Assembly (NCBI GenBank): GCA_050288085.1
Contig: JBNKDD010000307.1
Coordinates: forward strand, 1-6,794
Length of the DNA: 6,794 nucleotides
Direction of reading: 5' to 3'
Source: JBNKDD01 sp050288085
GTDB taxonomy: Bacteria; Chloroflexota; Anaerolineae; Aggregatilineales; UBA3940
Shown here piece by piece: positions 1 through 6,264 of this stretch (position 1 is the first letter of the stretch; every line of letters starts with the position of its first letter). The position numbers were made by a program, and so were the translations under genes. The notes under the pieces were generated by a model that saw only the letters and a list, made by a program, of their open reading frames with translations, was not told where the DNA came from and ran no database searches.

Positions 1-226
1 GTTGTTCTTTGGTTTTTCTGATGCCTTCGCCGTGCGTGTGCAGAATGTGACCGATCTACCACCCAATCTTGTGCAGGTGATGCCGCACTTCGCCACTCTT
101 ATCGTACTTGTTCTGGTTGCACTGCGTGAGCGAGCATCCATCCTATTAGCCCGCCGCCGTTTCCGCCAGCGTTTGAGCGTTGCAGAGAACATTGTTGCCC
201 AGCCTGAACCTACCGACGACAAATAA
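1..226 (+). CDS. Simple-sugar/nucleoside ABC transporter permease, C-terminal fragment
   Basis: This is the last 74 or so residues of a membrane permease whose N-terminal part lies left of the window. The reading frame is open from the first bases and stops with TAA at 224-226. The visible part begins LFFGFSDAF and continues through LPPNLVQVMPHFATLIVLVLVAL, which matches the usual end of YufQ/RbsC-like permeases of the BmpA-type nucleoside and simple-sugar importers: a FGF-DA segment, then a final membrane helix (about residues 23-41 of the fragment). A basic stretch (RARRRFRQR-like, residues 42-58) and an acidic end follow, as expected for a cytoplasmic tail. The nucleoside hydrolase 85 bases downstream on the same strand fits a nucleoside uptake and salvage locus. 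The exact substrate cannot be read from this fragment. The TTG at 2 is probably an internal codon, not the start. Confidence 0.72.
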   Translation, partial: LFFGFSDAFAVRVQNVTDLPPNLVQVMPHFATLIVLVLVALRERASILLARRRFRQRLSVAENIVAQPEPTDDK

Positions 227-255
227 CATTATAATTGAATGAAGCACGAAAACCA

Positions 256-297
256 CAGGCGACCAACTGAATATACATTGTCGGTCGCCTGATTCTT
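256..297 (+). terminator. Perfect 9-bp hairpin between permease and nucleoside hydrolase
   Basis: Arms caggcgacc (256-264) and ggtcgcctg (283-291) are perfectly complementary around an 18-base loop, and the 3' arm is followed by the T-rich attcttt (292-298). The stem is GC-rich and sits 30 bases after the permease stop codon. It could be a modest intrinsic terminator or attenuator lowering expression of the hydrolase relative to the transporter, or an mRNA-stabilising stem. The large loop and short T tract make strong termination uncertain. Confidence 0.5.
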
Positions 298-310
298 TAG
301 ATTAACCGCG

Positions 311-1237
311 ATGAGCATTTACATAGATACCGACATCAGCCTGGGCACACCGGGCGCGGAAATCGATGATGGGGTTGCGCTGGCTGTGCTGCTGCGCGCC
401 GCCCCGTCCAAGGTGGCTGCGATTGGCTGTGTACATGGCAACGCCGATATTCAAAGTACAGTGTACAATGCCGCCCGGGTCCTTCACCTGCTGAACGTTG
501 ATATCCCTATCGGACGAGGTGCCGAACAAGCACTTATCGAGGAAAAACATTGGTTTGCAGACTGGCAACAGGGATATGGGCCGACGCCGCCTTATCAGCT
601 GCCTCAGTATTTGCCCCACGCTGTCGATTTGCTGATTCATACCGTGCGCACGGCTGTAAACCCGATCACTATACTAGCGATAGGACCACTGACAAACCTG
701 GCCCTTGCTCTTCGCCTTGCCCCTGATATCATCAATAGCGTAGCCCAGGTCATTGCCATGGGTGGCTCGTTCACTGCTGATGCGCAGCCTGAGTTTAACA
801 CACACTGTGATCCGGAAGCTGCCCACATCGTGCTAACGGCAGGTTGGCCAGTGTGCCTGCTGGGCTTAGAGGTGACACGCCAGATTATCTTCAAACGAGA
901 GATATTCGAGGGACTGCCGGTGGGTGATTCACTGGCAGCGCTGCTTAAAGAGCAAGCGGATGGTTGGATCACTCGGGTTGAAGAGGAGGGTTGGGAAAAC
1001 GGTGGCTGTGGTCTGCATGACGCGGTGGCAGCAACCGCTCTGCTTCATCCCGAATGGTTTGAGTATAAAGAAGCCATGGTTGAGGTAGTTGCACATCCTG
1101 CGGATCAGCGAGGCATTACCCGTGTAAGTCCACCTACAGAGAACGGCCCCACTGTACAGGTCGCCACTGGAATGCAGTGTGATCTCGTGCGTGATTTCAT
1201 CCTAGCCATACTTCAAACTGATTTTTCCTCAGGCTAA
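311..1237 (+). CDS. Inosine-uridine-preferring nucleoside hydrolase family protein
   Basis: Cytosolic enzyme predicted to hydrolyse the N-glycosidic bond of ribonucleosides, giving free base and ribose (nucleoside salvage). At 308 residues it has the usual family length. Visible landmarks: N-terminal calcium-site region IDTDISLGTPGAEIDDGVAL (residues 5-24, with D6, D8, D19, D20), HGN (42-44), AIGPLTNLALAL (123-134), MGGSF (150-154), EFNTHCDPEAAHIVL (161-175) for ribose binding, and the C-terminal LHDAVA (235-240), whose H236-D237 correspond to the catalytic/metal His-Asp pair of the family. The first motif differs from the textbook DTDPG-DDA form by a short insertion, so this is a divergent subgroup. 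No clear Shine-Dalgarno precedes ATG 311, and no better in-frame start is seen. The gene follows a sugar/nucleoside-type permease on the same strand, supporting nucleoside use. Base preference cannot be assigned. Confidence 0.9.
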   Translation: MSIYIDTDISLGTPGAEIDDGVALAVLLRAAPSKVAAIGCVHGNADIQSTVYNAARVLHLLNVDIPIGRGAEQALIEEKHWFADWQQGYGPTPPYQLPQYLPHAVDLLIHTVRTAVNPITILAIGPLTNLALALRLAPDIINSVAQVIAMGGSFTADAQPEFNTHCDPEAAHIVLTAGWPVCLLGLEVTRQIIFKREIFEGLPVGDSLAALLKEQADGWITRVEEEGWENGGCGLHDAVAATALLHPEWFEYKEAMVEVVAHPADQRGITRVSPPTENGPTVQVATGMQCDLVRDFILAILQTDFSSG

Positions 1238-1285
1238 GTCAGGTCGGTGAACCGGGGTAGTACGGCAAGAAGTGCTTCTTCTAAA

Positions 1286-1318
1286 GAGGTGTTGACTTTT
1301 CGCAGCCACCTTGTTTTT
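1286..1318. terminator. Weak terminator-like hairpin between convergent genes
   Basis: Arms aggtg (1287-1291) and cacct (1307-1311), extended by three more pairs across a one-base bulge (ttg with cag), are followed on the + strand by tgttttt (1312-1318). On the - strand the stem is followed by ctttag. It lies between the end of the nucleoside hydrolase and the end of the tetR-like gene, where a bidirectional terminator is expected. The stem is short, so support is modest. The remaining intergenic bases hold only a tight aagaa/ttctt palindrome (1267-1280) and an imperfect direct repeat (see findings). Confidence 0.35.
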
Positions 1319-1381
1319 GAGTCCCGATCGAATATTCCGACTACATTCTATACACCAAGAGTCCCAATCTCACAGTCGCAA

Positions 1382-1960
1382 TCACCCCAATGTTTCTAAA
1401 ACTCCAGGCATAACTAATTGTTGGATAATTTCGTGCATCTGTTCTGGAGATACAGAACTCTTACTATCTGCCCACCACTTCAAAAAAAACATCAAATTGC
1501 CAGCCATGTAATTCGCGACCACCGCAAGTGGAACTTTTGGCTCCCGACCCTCCGGTAAGAAGAACTCCAACTGCTCCTCGAATTTCCTCCTCCAATGATC
1601 CTGACCCTTTTCCAAAAACAGATTGAAGCCTTGCCCCCTGACCAGGGCTTCAAAGATTTCCTTGTGTTCTTCCACGTGTTGAAATAGTGTCAATGAAGGA
1701 ATGATATGCTGAATATCAGGAACTTCATCCTGTTCAAGATGCTGGGCCAGATTATCAATAATGTATTCCATATTGCTGGTGGCCAGATCATCTTTATCCT
1801 GGAAATGCGCATAAAAAGTTGAGCGGCCCACACCAGCCCTGTCAATAATATCCTGAATGGTAATTGAGGCGTACGGCTTTTCTATTATTAATTCGATCAT
1901 GGCGTTGTGCAGTAGATTACGTGTACGCTTAGACCTTCGATCCTGCTTTTGATTCCTCAT
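1382..1960 (-). CDS. TetR/AcrR-family transcriptional regulator
   Basis: A 192-residue DNA-binding repressor-type protein. The N-terminal TetR helix-turn-helix is clear: RTRNLLHNAMIELIIEKPYASITIQDIIDRAGVGRSTFYAHFQDKDDL spans about residues 12-59, with the recognition-helix signature GVGRSTFYAHF at 43-53. The C-terminal half (60-192) is the ligand-binding and dimerisation part. Its ANYMAGNLMFFLKWWADS and EQMHEIIQQL segments resemble the C-terminal domain type found in DhaS-like TetR proteins (TetR_C_8-like). The start ATG (1958-1960) has a purine-rich aggcagggaag just upstream on its strand. The gene is divergent from an ABC exporter operon with 169 bases between start codons, the classic arrangement for a repressor of an efflux system. 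Control of both itself and the exporter is inferred from the palindromes in the shared promoter region. The ligand is unknown. Confidence 0.92.
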   Translation of the reverse strand: MRNQKQDRRSKRTRNLLHNAMIELIIEKPYASITIQDIIDRAGVGRSTFYAHFQDKDDLATSNMEYIIDNLAQHLEQDEVPDIQHIIPSLTLFQHVEEHKEIFEALVRGQGFNLFLEKGQDHWRRKFEEQLEFFLPEGREPKVPLAVVANYMAGNLMFFLKWWADSKSSVSPEQMHEIIQQLVMPGVLETLG

Positions 1961-1979
1961 CTTCCCTGCCTTTGTTTGC

Positions 1980-2001
1980 GAACAATTTTATCAAATTGTC
2001 C
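1980..2001. promoter_or_regulatory. Inverted repeat, candidate TetR operator overlapping the tetR promoter
   Basis: Half-sites gaacaattt (1980-1988) and aaattgtcc (1993-2001) are complementary at 8 of 9 positions around a 4-base centre. On the - strand a taaaat (-10-like, plus coordinates 1985-1990) lies inside the repeat, about 25 bases before the tetR start codon. A bound repressor would therefore block tetR transcription. No convincing -35 box for tetR was found. Operator function is inference from position and symmetry. Confidence 0.5.
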
Positions 2002-2030
2002 ACTACGGGATATTTTCGAAAGTTTGGTTG

Positions 2031-2059
2031 TTGACATTGCCACTTTAGTCTCATAAGCT
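2031..2059 (+). promoter_or_regulatory. Candidate sigma70-type promoter of the ABC exporter operon
   Basis: A perfect TTGACA (2031-2036) is followed, after 17 bases, by taagct (2054-2059), a poor -10 match (3 of 6). Predicted transcription would start near 2066, directly at the palindrome 2067-2079. The exact -35 hexamer and spacing support it; the weak -10 lowers confidence. A second possible -10 (tatac at 2093-2097) has no matching -35. Confidence 0.4.
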
Positions 2060-2066
2060 TTTTATC

Positions 2067-2079
2067 GAACATATTGTTC
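2067..2079. promoter_or_regulatory. Palindromic operator candidate for the exporter operon
   Basis: gaaca-tat-tgttc is a perfect 13-base palindrome with a 3-base centre. It sits just downstream of the predicted promoter and about 50 bases before the ATPase start. It shares the gaaca half-site and a following cacta with the repeat at 1980-2001: tttatc precedes and attgttcacta/attgtccacta ends both copies. Two related sites, one at each end of a divergent promoter region, fit a TetR dimer controlling both directions. The gttcact at 2076-2082 can also pair with agtgaac at 2109-2115 in the 5' leader. Confidence 0.55.
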
Positions 2080-2129
2080 ACTAATGGCTAAGTATACATT
2101 AATTTTCAAGTGAACGTAAAGGAGACTAA

Positions 2130-2843
2130 ATGCACAGACCAGATAATGGGAATTTCATTGAGTTACGCCAGCTTGTCAAGACCTACGAGAGTGTGGCCGG
2201 CAATTTCACAGCCCTCAAAGGGATTGATTTACAGGCCGGTGCAGGCGAGTTTGTTGCTGTAGTTGGTAAATCGGGCAGCGGAAAATCAACATTGCTGAAC
2301 CTGGTATCCGGTATTGACCGGCCAACTTCGGGGGAGGTGCACATCGGTGGCACAGCGGTGCATTCCCTAAACAAAGGTCAGATTTCTGCCTGGCGGGGAC
2401 GCAATATTGGCGTCGTTTTTCAGTTCTTCCAGCTAATGCCGACTCTGACGGTTGTCGAAAATGTGATGTTGCCGATGGATTTTTGCAGGGCCTTACCGAT
2501 CCGGGAACGAAAAGAGCGTGCCATGCAGTTGCTAGACCGGGTTGAGGTGGCTGATCAAGCCAAGAAGCTACCCGCCGCGCTTTCTGGCGGGCAGCAGCAG
2601 CGGGTGGCCATCGCCCGGGCATTATCAAATGACCCACCGATCATTGCGGCTGACGAACCAACGGGAAATCTCGACTCGCAGACAGCCGAAATGATTTTAC
2701 AGCTCTTTGAAGACCTGACGAAGGATGGAAAAACCGTCCTGATAGCCAGTCATGAACGCGACCTGGCACAACGTGTGACCCGCACGATCACCATCTCTGA
2801 TGGAGATATCATCGATGATCAGGTCAATACGGGCAAACCTTAA
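2130..2843 (+). CDS. ABC transporter ATP-binding protein (MacB/LolD-type)
   Basis: Cytoplasmic ATPase of 237 residues that powers the FtsX-type permease encoded next. All nucleotide-binding motifs are intact: Walker A GKSGSGKST (46-54), Q-loop glutamine in VVFQFFQ (Q98), signature LSGGQQQRVAIARAL (151-165), Walker B IIAADE (171-176, catalytic E176), D-loop NLD (180-182) and switch histidine in IASHERD (H208). The FQLMPTLTVVENVMLP stretch is typical of the MacB/LolD/FtsE branch, which works with permeases by mechanotransmission instead of classic transport through the membrane. A strong Shine-Dalgarno aaaggag (2118-2124) lies 5 bases before ATG 2130. It is the first gene of the operon; 44 bases separate it from the permease. 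The substrate is not readable from the ATPase. A drug, peptide or lipid/lipoprotein role is possible. Confidence 0.95.
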   Translation: MHRPDNGNFIELRQLVKTYESVAGNFTALKGIDLQAGAGEFVAVVGKSGSGKSTLLNLVSGIDRPTSGEVHIGGTAVHSLNKGQISAWRGRNIGVVFQFFQLMPTLTVVENVMLPMDFCRALPIRERKERAMQLLDRVEVADQAKKLPAALSGGQQQRVAIARALSNDPPIIAADEPTGNLDSQTAEMILQLFEDLTKDGKTVLIASHERDLAQRVTRTITISDGDIIDDQVNTGKP

Positions 2844-2887
2844 TCCCCCGATAGTTTTCAAGCCATATAGCAGATAGGAGATGACCA

Positions 2888-5293
2888 TTGATAATCAATA
2901 CCCGCTGGCGTAAAGTGTTTCGGGATCTGTGGATAAACCAGGAACGCTCACTCTTAGTTATCCTTGCTATTTCGTTGGGCGTTTTCGCTGTCACAGTCGT
3001 TTCAAGTTCGTATGCAATTCTGACCCATACAACAGATGTCAACTATTTAAGCACCAACCCCGCCTCGGCGACATTATGGACTGATGCCCTTGACGATAAC
3101 TTTGTCCAGGAAGTGAGGAATCTTCCAGATATCAGCGAGGCTGAGGCGAGACGAAGGGCACGAGCGCGTTTTTTGATAGAGGATGAGTGGGTCACGATTT
3201 GGTTGTTTGTGATCAACGATTTTGACGATATCCGCGTCAGCACATTCAAACCTGAAGAAGGTGCCTGGCCCCCGGCCACCGGTGAAATTCTGATCGAACG
3301 CAATGCACTCAAAACATACGAGCTGGGTATTGATGACCGGTTGGTCATTCAAACGCCCAACGGGATTCAGCGGGAATTACCCATTGTTGGGAGTGTTCAT
3401 GACCCGGGATTGGAACAAGCCTGGATGGAAGGTGTGGCCTATGGCTATATCACCCCCGACACGTACGAGTGGCTCGGTGAGACACCCACCCTGGACCAGC
3501 TCAATATCGTGGTCGCCGAGGATTCTCTAAATAAGGAACACATCGTCCATACCGCGAATCAGACCAGGATCTGGATCGAACAGAATGGGCGGCAGGTATA
3601 TCGTGTCAAGGTCCCGCTGCCAGGGGAACATCCACATCGCAGACCGATTGGTGGTTTTATGTTCCTGATGCAAGCTCTTGGCCTGGTGTCACTTGTTCTG
3701 AGTGGGGTATTGGTTGCCAACATGATCTCTGCTTTGCTGGCGCAACAGATCCGGCAGATTGGCGTGATGAAGGCTGTAGGAGCCGGAACATGGCAGGTCA
3801 TGGGTATCTACTATGGTACTGTTTTGATCCTGGGTCTGGCAGCGCTGATGGTGGCAATGCCAATCAGCATACTGGCATCCAGGGCTTATTGCGTTTATGC
3901 GGCTGGTTTGATGAACTTCAATCTGAACTGGCAGATTCCAGTATGGGTCTATGCCCTCCAGGTGATTGTCAGCTTGCTGGTGCCCCTCCTGGTAGCAAGT
4001 TACCCTGTCTACAGAGGCAGCCAGGTCACAGTACGGGAGGCCATCAGTGATTATGGCATTGGTCAGGATCAGTTTGGTAAGGGTCCAATTGATTTGCTGC
4101 TGGGGCGGATCGGTGGCCTGGTGCGGCCATTCTTGCTCTCGATCCGTAATACTTTCCGCCGCCATGGTCGGCTGGTATTTACGTTGAGCACTCTGATTTT
4201 AGGGGGAGCGGTGTTCATGGCTACCTTAAATATCAGGGCCTCAATCGGTAAAACCCTTGATGAAGTGTACGAAACCCCATTTTTCAACAACATCGATATC
4301 ACCCTGGTCCGTCCCTATCCGACTGAACTCATCGAGCAGGCCACTCACGATATCCCCGGTGTGGCTCGTGTGGAAACCTGGAACAGTGCCCTGGCATCTG
4401 TAATGTACCCGGATGGTACAGAGAGTAACAGCTTCAGGGTCACCGCCCCGCCTGCCACAACCACACTGCTTGACGCTTCGAACGTTTCTCTCATGGAGGG
4501 CCGTTGGCTTCAACCGGACGATGAGAATGCTCTGGTCATCAACCATTATTTCCTTTCGGAGGATTTTGGAGATGCCAGCGTAACCGTAGGTGACGAAATT
4601 GTGCTGAAGATTGATGGGCAAGAAACAACCTGGGAAATCGTGGGGATCGTCCGGCAAGTTATGGTCGAGGCAACGGCTTACGTCAATTACGCCTCCTTTA
4701 TTCGGGCGACTGGTCGTGAAGAAGGATATACCAACAGTATACGGGTAGTGACTGAAGGTCGTGATGCGGCCTCTCAGGATGCTGTCCTGTCGTTGTTGGA
4801 ACAAGAACTCGCGGACTCCGGTTTGAATGTGGCCTGGACAATGAAATCGGCAGAATATGGAGAATCAATCCAGGATCACATGCTGCTTGTTACGGGATTC
4901 CTGCTGCTGATGGCCACCCTGTCTATCATCGTCGGTGGGTTGGGTCTGATGACGACCATGAGCATCAATGTTATGGAACGCACCCGTGAGATTGGCGTGA
5001 TGCGAGCGATTGGTGCGTCAACCCTTGATATCCTGCAAATCGTCGTCACTGAAGGCAGTCTGATCGGCTTCTTGAGTTGGTTGGTAACGCCCCTACTCGC
5101 TCTACCGTTTAGCATCATCATCGGCAATGCTTTTGGAAATCTTATGCTGGGAACCTATCTTGATTTCGTCTTTGCCCCCCTGGGACTTGGCGTATGGCTG
5201 GGTGTCATTGTCATTTTTTCTGGCATTGCCAGTTTTCTTCCAGCCTGGAGCGCCACTCAGATGACCGTGACAGAGGTGTTAGCCTACGAGTAG
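2888..5293 (+). CDS. FtsX/MacB-type ABC permease with two FtsX modules
   Basis: Inner-membrane partner of the preceding ATPase, 801 residues, built from two repeats of the same design. Module 1: membrane helix 1 (about 21-45), a large extracytoplasmic domain (about 46-250), then three helices between 256 and 380. Module 2: helix 5 (about 429-450), a second extracytoplasmic domain (about 455-660), then three helices between 665 and 790. Each module carries the FtsX cytoplasmic coupling motif after its second helix: QIRQIGVMKAVGA in the first half and ERTREIGVMRAIGA in the second, which contact the ATPase. A single polypeptide with two modules could act with an ATPase dimer without a second permease subunit. 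The start is TTG 2888, the first in-frame start after a stop codon and 7 bases after aggag (2876-2880). The N-terminus then reads as the usual amphipathic RWRKVFRDLW. No HlyD-type adaptor is present in the operon. Substrate unknown. Confidence 0.93.
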   Translation: MIINTRWRKVFRDLWINQERSLLVILAISLGVFAVTVVSSSYAILTHTTDVNYLSTNPASATLWTDALDDNFVQEVRNLPDISEAEARRRARARFLIEDEWVTIWLFVINDFDDIRVSTFKPEEGAWPPATGEILIERNALKTYELGIDDRLVIQTPNGIQRELPIVGSVHDPGLEQAWMEGVAYGYITPDTYEWLGETPTLDQLNIVVAEDSLNKEHIVHTANQTRIWIEQNGRQVYRVKVPLPGEHPHRRPIGGFMFLMQALGLVSLVLSGVLVANMISALLAQQIRQIGVMKAVGAGTWQVMGIYYGTVLILGLAALMVAMPISILASRAYCVYAAGLMNFNLNWQIPVWVYALQVIVSLLVPLLVASYPVYRGSQVTVREAISDYGIGQDQFGKGPIDLLLGRIGGLVRPFLLSIRNTFRRHGRLVFTLSTLILGGAVFMATLNIRASIGKTLDEVYETPFFNNIDITLVRPYPTELIEQATHDIPGVARVETWNSALASVMYPDGTESNSFRVTAPPATTTLLDASNVSLMEGRWLQPDDENALVINHYFLSEDFGDASVTVGDEIVLKIDGQETTWEIVGIVRQVMVEATAYVNYASFIRATGREEGYTNSIRVVTEGRDAASQDAVLSLLEQELADSGLNVAWTMKSAEYGESIQDHMLLVTGFLLLMATLSIIVGGLGLMTTMSINVMERTREIGVMRAIGASTLDILQIVVTEGSLIGFLSWLVTPLLALPFSIIIGNAFGNLMLGTYLDFVFAPLGLGVWLGVIVIFSGIASFLPAWSATQMTVTEVLAYE

Positions 5294-5358
5294 TACGAAA
5301 TAGCTTGCAAAACTCTCAGAAATCTATATCAGAAAGTCAACTAAACGGAGATATCAAA

Positions 5359-5532
5359 ATGAAAAGAACCTCAACAGTAAGGACAATCATTATCGGTGCA
5401 ATTGTATTGCTGGTGATAAGCTGTATTGTCGTATTGATCCTCGTGCAATCTGGGCTTATAGAAATTCCCAATCCGCATGATGTATCGGCAATATTTCCTT
5501 TGACGTGTTTTGTTGAGCCTAATATCATCTAA
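5359..5532 (+). CDS. Small single-pass membrane protein, exporter operon
   Basis: A 57-residue protein not recognised as a named family. Residues 1-8 are basic (MKRTSTVR), 9-34 form one long hydrophobic segment, and 35-57 are a short polar tail containing PNPHD and Cys50. A lipobox-like VISC (19-22) is embedded in the hydrophobic segment, but hydrophobicity continues well past the cysteine, so a membrane helix is more likely than a lipoprotein. The start is set by cggag (5346-5350) 8 bases before ATG 5359; the same frame is open upstream but overlaps the permease. The gene is 65 bases after the permease and just before a terminator-like hairpin, so it is probably the last gene of the operon. 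It could be a small accessory subunit of the exporter, or the remnant N-terminal anchor of a lost HlyD-type adaptor. Neither is proven. Confidence 0.6.
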   Translation: MKRTSTVRTIIIGAIVLLVISCIVVLILVQSGLIEIPNPHDVSAIFPLTCFVEPNII

Positions 5533-5541
5533 GTTCGACAG

Positions 5542-5563
5542 ATGAGCTGTCAGGGTGGCTCAT
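5542..5563 (+). repeat. Hairpin after the small membrane protein
   Basis: Arms atgagctg (5542-5549) and tggctcat (5556-5563) pair over 8 positions with two G-T wobbles around a 6-base loop. No T tract follows. A competing small stem (gacag/ctgtc) overlaps it. It is the first of a run of hairpins in this intergenic stretch. Confidence 0.4.
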
Positions 5564-5580
5564 AGTAACCCGCAAACAAA

Positions 5581-5615
5581 AAAGAGGTATCGAGGTTACT
5601 CGGTGCCTCTTTCTT
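5581..5615 (+). terminator. Probable terminator of the exporter operon
   Basis: Arms aaagaggtatcgag (5581-5594) and ctcggtgcctcttt (5599-5612) form a 14-pair stem with two G-T wobbles and a 4-base loop gtta. The stem is preceded by an A-rich run (acaaaaaa) and its 3' arm ends in ctctttctt, giving a T-rich tail partly inside the stem. It lies 48 bases after the small membrane protein gene. The symmetrical A/T flanks would let it act on either strand. Confidence 0.7.
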
Positions 5616-5642
5616 GGAGATTGGCTTTCTAGCCCCAACAGG

Positions 5643-5679
5643 AAGAAGCTGCCCTTTTAGTAGGAGCGGCTTCTTTAAA
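5643..5679 (+). terminator. Second terminator-like hairpin
   Basis: Arms aagaagctgc (5643-5652) and gcggcttctt (5666-5675) pair at 10 positions with one wobble around a 13-base loop, followed by taaat. A smaller stem ggct/agcc (5623-5634) lies between it and the main terminator. It could be a back-up terminator, or part of a structured boundary sequence of the downstream element. Confidence 0.45.
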
Positions 5680-5993
5680 TTGTGACTATGCACAACAAGC
5701 GGCTAGAAAACAATCATTGGTTCTTGTGTACTACTAACAATAGAACAATTGCCTTATTGCACCTATTAAACGGGGACGACGGGCTTGGGAACCGAGGTGG
5801 GTGCTATGTCTGGGCACCTAGGATCCCGGTCTATCATGTCGTAATCCGCTTCATCGTCAGGGGGGGCAGTCATGACCTCGCACTTCACCCCAAGTTTCTT
5901 CATTATAGTCAAGCTGCTCAATCACGCAACCACACAGTGTTCTGCCGCGTGGACTGGTTTGCGTTGTATTGAGCGATGAAGAAAGGATGTAGC
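5676..5993. other. About 300 bases without a recognisable gene
   Basis: The only long open frame here (from GTG 5682 to 5972) has no Shine-Dalgarno, no recognisable domain and an unnatural composition rich in His, Asn, Arg and Cys, so it is not called. Small imperfect inverted repeats are present: ttgtg/cacaa at 5680-5695 and ggtgc/gcacc at 5800-5818. A tatagt (5904-5909) matches a -10 box at 5 of 6 positions and could serve the downstream helix-turn-helix gene, but no good -35 was found. No tRNA-like T-loop was seen. The stretch separates an ordinary exporter operon from a mobile-element-like module, so the junction or attachment site may lie here. Confidence 0.4.
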
Positions 5994-6245
5994 ATGCTTA
6001 TGACAGACACACAATCCAACCTGAGCCAGCCGGTGAAGAATTTCATCAGTATCGCGCGAGCGGTGCAACACTCCGGGTACTCTGAGCAGTACCTGCGCAG
6101 GCTGGCTCGCCGTCAGGTCATCCAGGCGGTCAAGTTCGACCACTTCTGGATGATCGACCAACGCTCACTGCAGGAGTATCTGGATCGGGCAGCGAGTAAA
6201 TACGAGCATGACAAACGCTTCGGTCCCAGAGAGTTTGAGGATTGA
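5994..6245 (+). CDS. Small helix-turn-helix DNA-binding protein, excisionase/MerR-like
   Basis: An 83-residue protein whose middle (about residues 18-65) reads ISIARAVQHSGYSEQYLRRLAR followed by a QAVKFDHFWMIDQRSLQEYLDRA stretch. This is the winged-helix pattern of excisionase/HTH_17 proteins: a first helix, turn, recognition helix YSEQYLRRLARR, a short wing with an aromatic (FWMID), then a closing helix ending EYLDR. Such proteins bind DNA as recombination directionality factors or as small regulators of mobile elements. The tail (67-83) is charged. ATG 5994 is chosen because aagga (5983-5987) stands 6 bases before it; ATG 5976 in the same frame lacks a ribosome site and would add six residues, and ATG 6000 is also possible. 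A Prim-Pol gene follows on the same strand, typical of integrated plasmids or phage-like elements. Whether it controls excision or only transcription is unknown. Confidence 0.8.
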   Translation: MLMTDTQSNLSQPVKNFISIARAVQHSGYSEQYLRRLARRQVIQAVKFDHFWMIDQRSLQEYLDRAASKYEHDKRFGPREFED

Positions 6246-6264
6246 CCGGGGTGAACAACCAGAT

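Noticed and set aside
1311..1511. 66-codon + strand frame opposite the end of the tetR-like gene
   Set aside because: Overlaps the TetR C-terminal domain coding region in antisense and has no ribosome site or domain.
2881..2913. ATG-initiated 10-codon micro-ORF ahead of the permease
   Set aside because: Its ATG touches the aggag with no spacer, so the ribosome site serves the TTG at 2888 instead.
3689..4165. 158-codon open frame on the - strand
   Set aside because: Antisense to conserved FtsX helices of the permease; composition (many Gln, His, Cys) is not protein-like.
4241..4804. 187-codon open frame on the - strand
   Set aside because: Lies wholly inside the well-supported permease gene; its translation shows no domain and looks like an antisense shadow.
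5194..5358. N-terminal extension of the small membrane protein into the permease gene
   Set aside because: The frame is open but would overlap the permease by 100 bases without a ribosome site. The ATG at 5359 has one at good spacing and gives a normal basic-hydrophobic N-terminus.
5378..5424. Lipoprotein signal (VISC) in the 57-residue protein
   Set aside because: The hydrophobic segment continues about 12 residues past the cysteine, unlike a cleaved lipoprotein signal peptide, so a membrane helix is preferred.
5682..5972. 96-codon open frame on the + strand from GTG
   Set aside because: No Shine-Dalgarno before the GTG or the ATG at 5688, no recognisable domain, and odd composition with scattered Cys, His, Arg and Asn. 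It is more likely a chance open frame in non-coding sequence.
5533..5993. tRNA gene as an integration target
   Set aside because: No T-loop pattern or cloverleaf could be found on either strand by eye; only unrelated hairpins are present.
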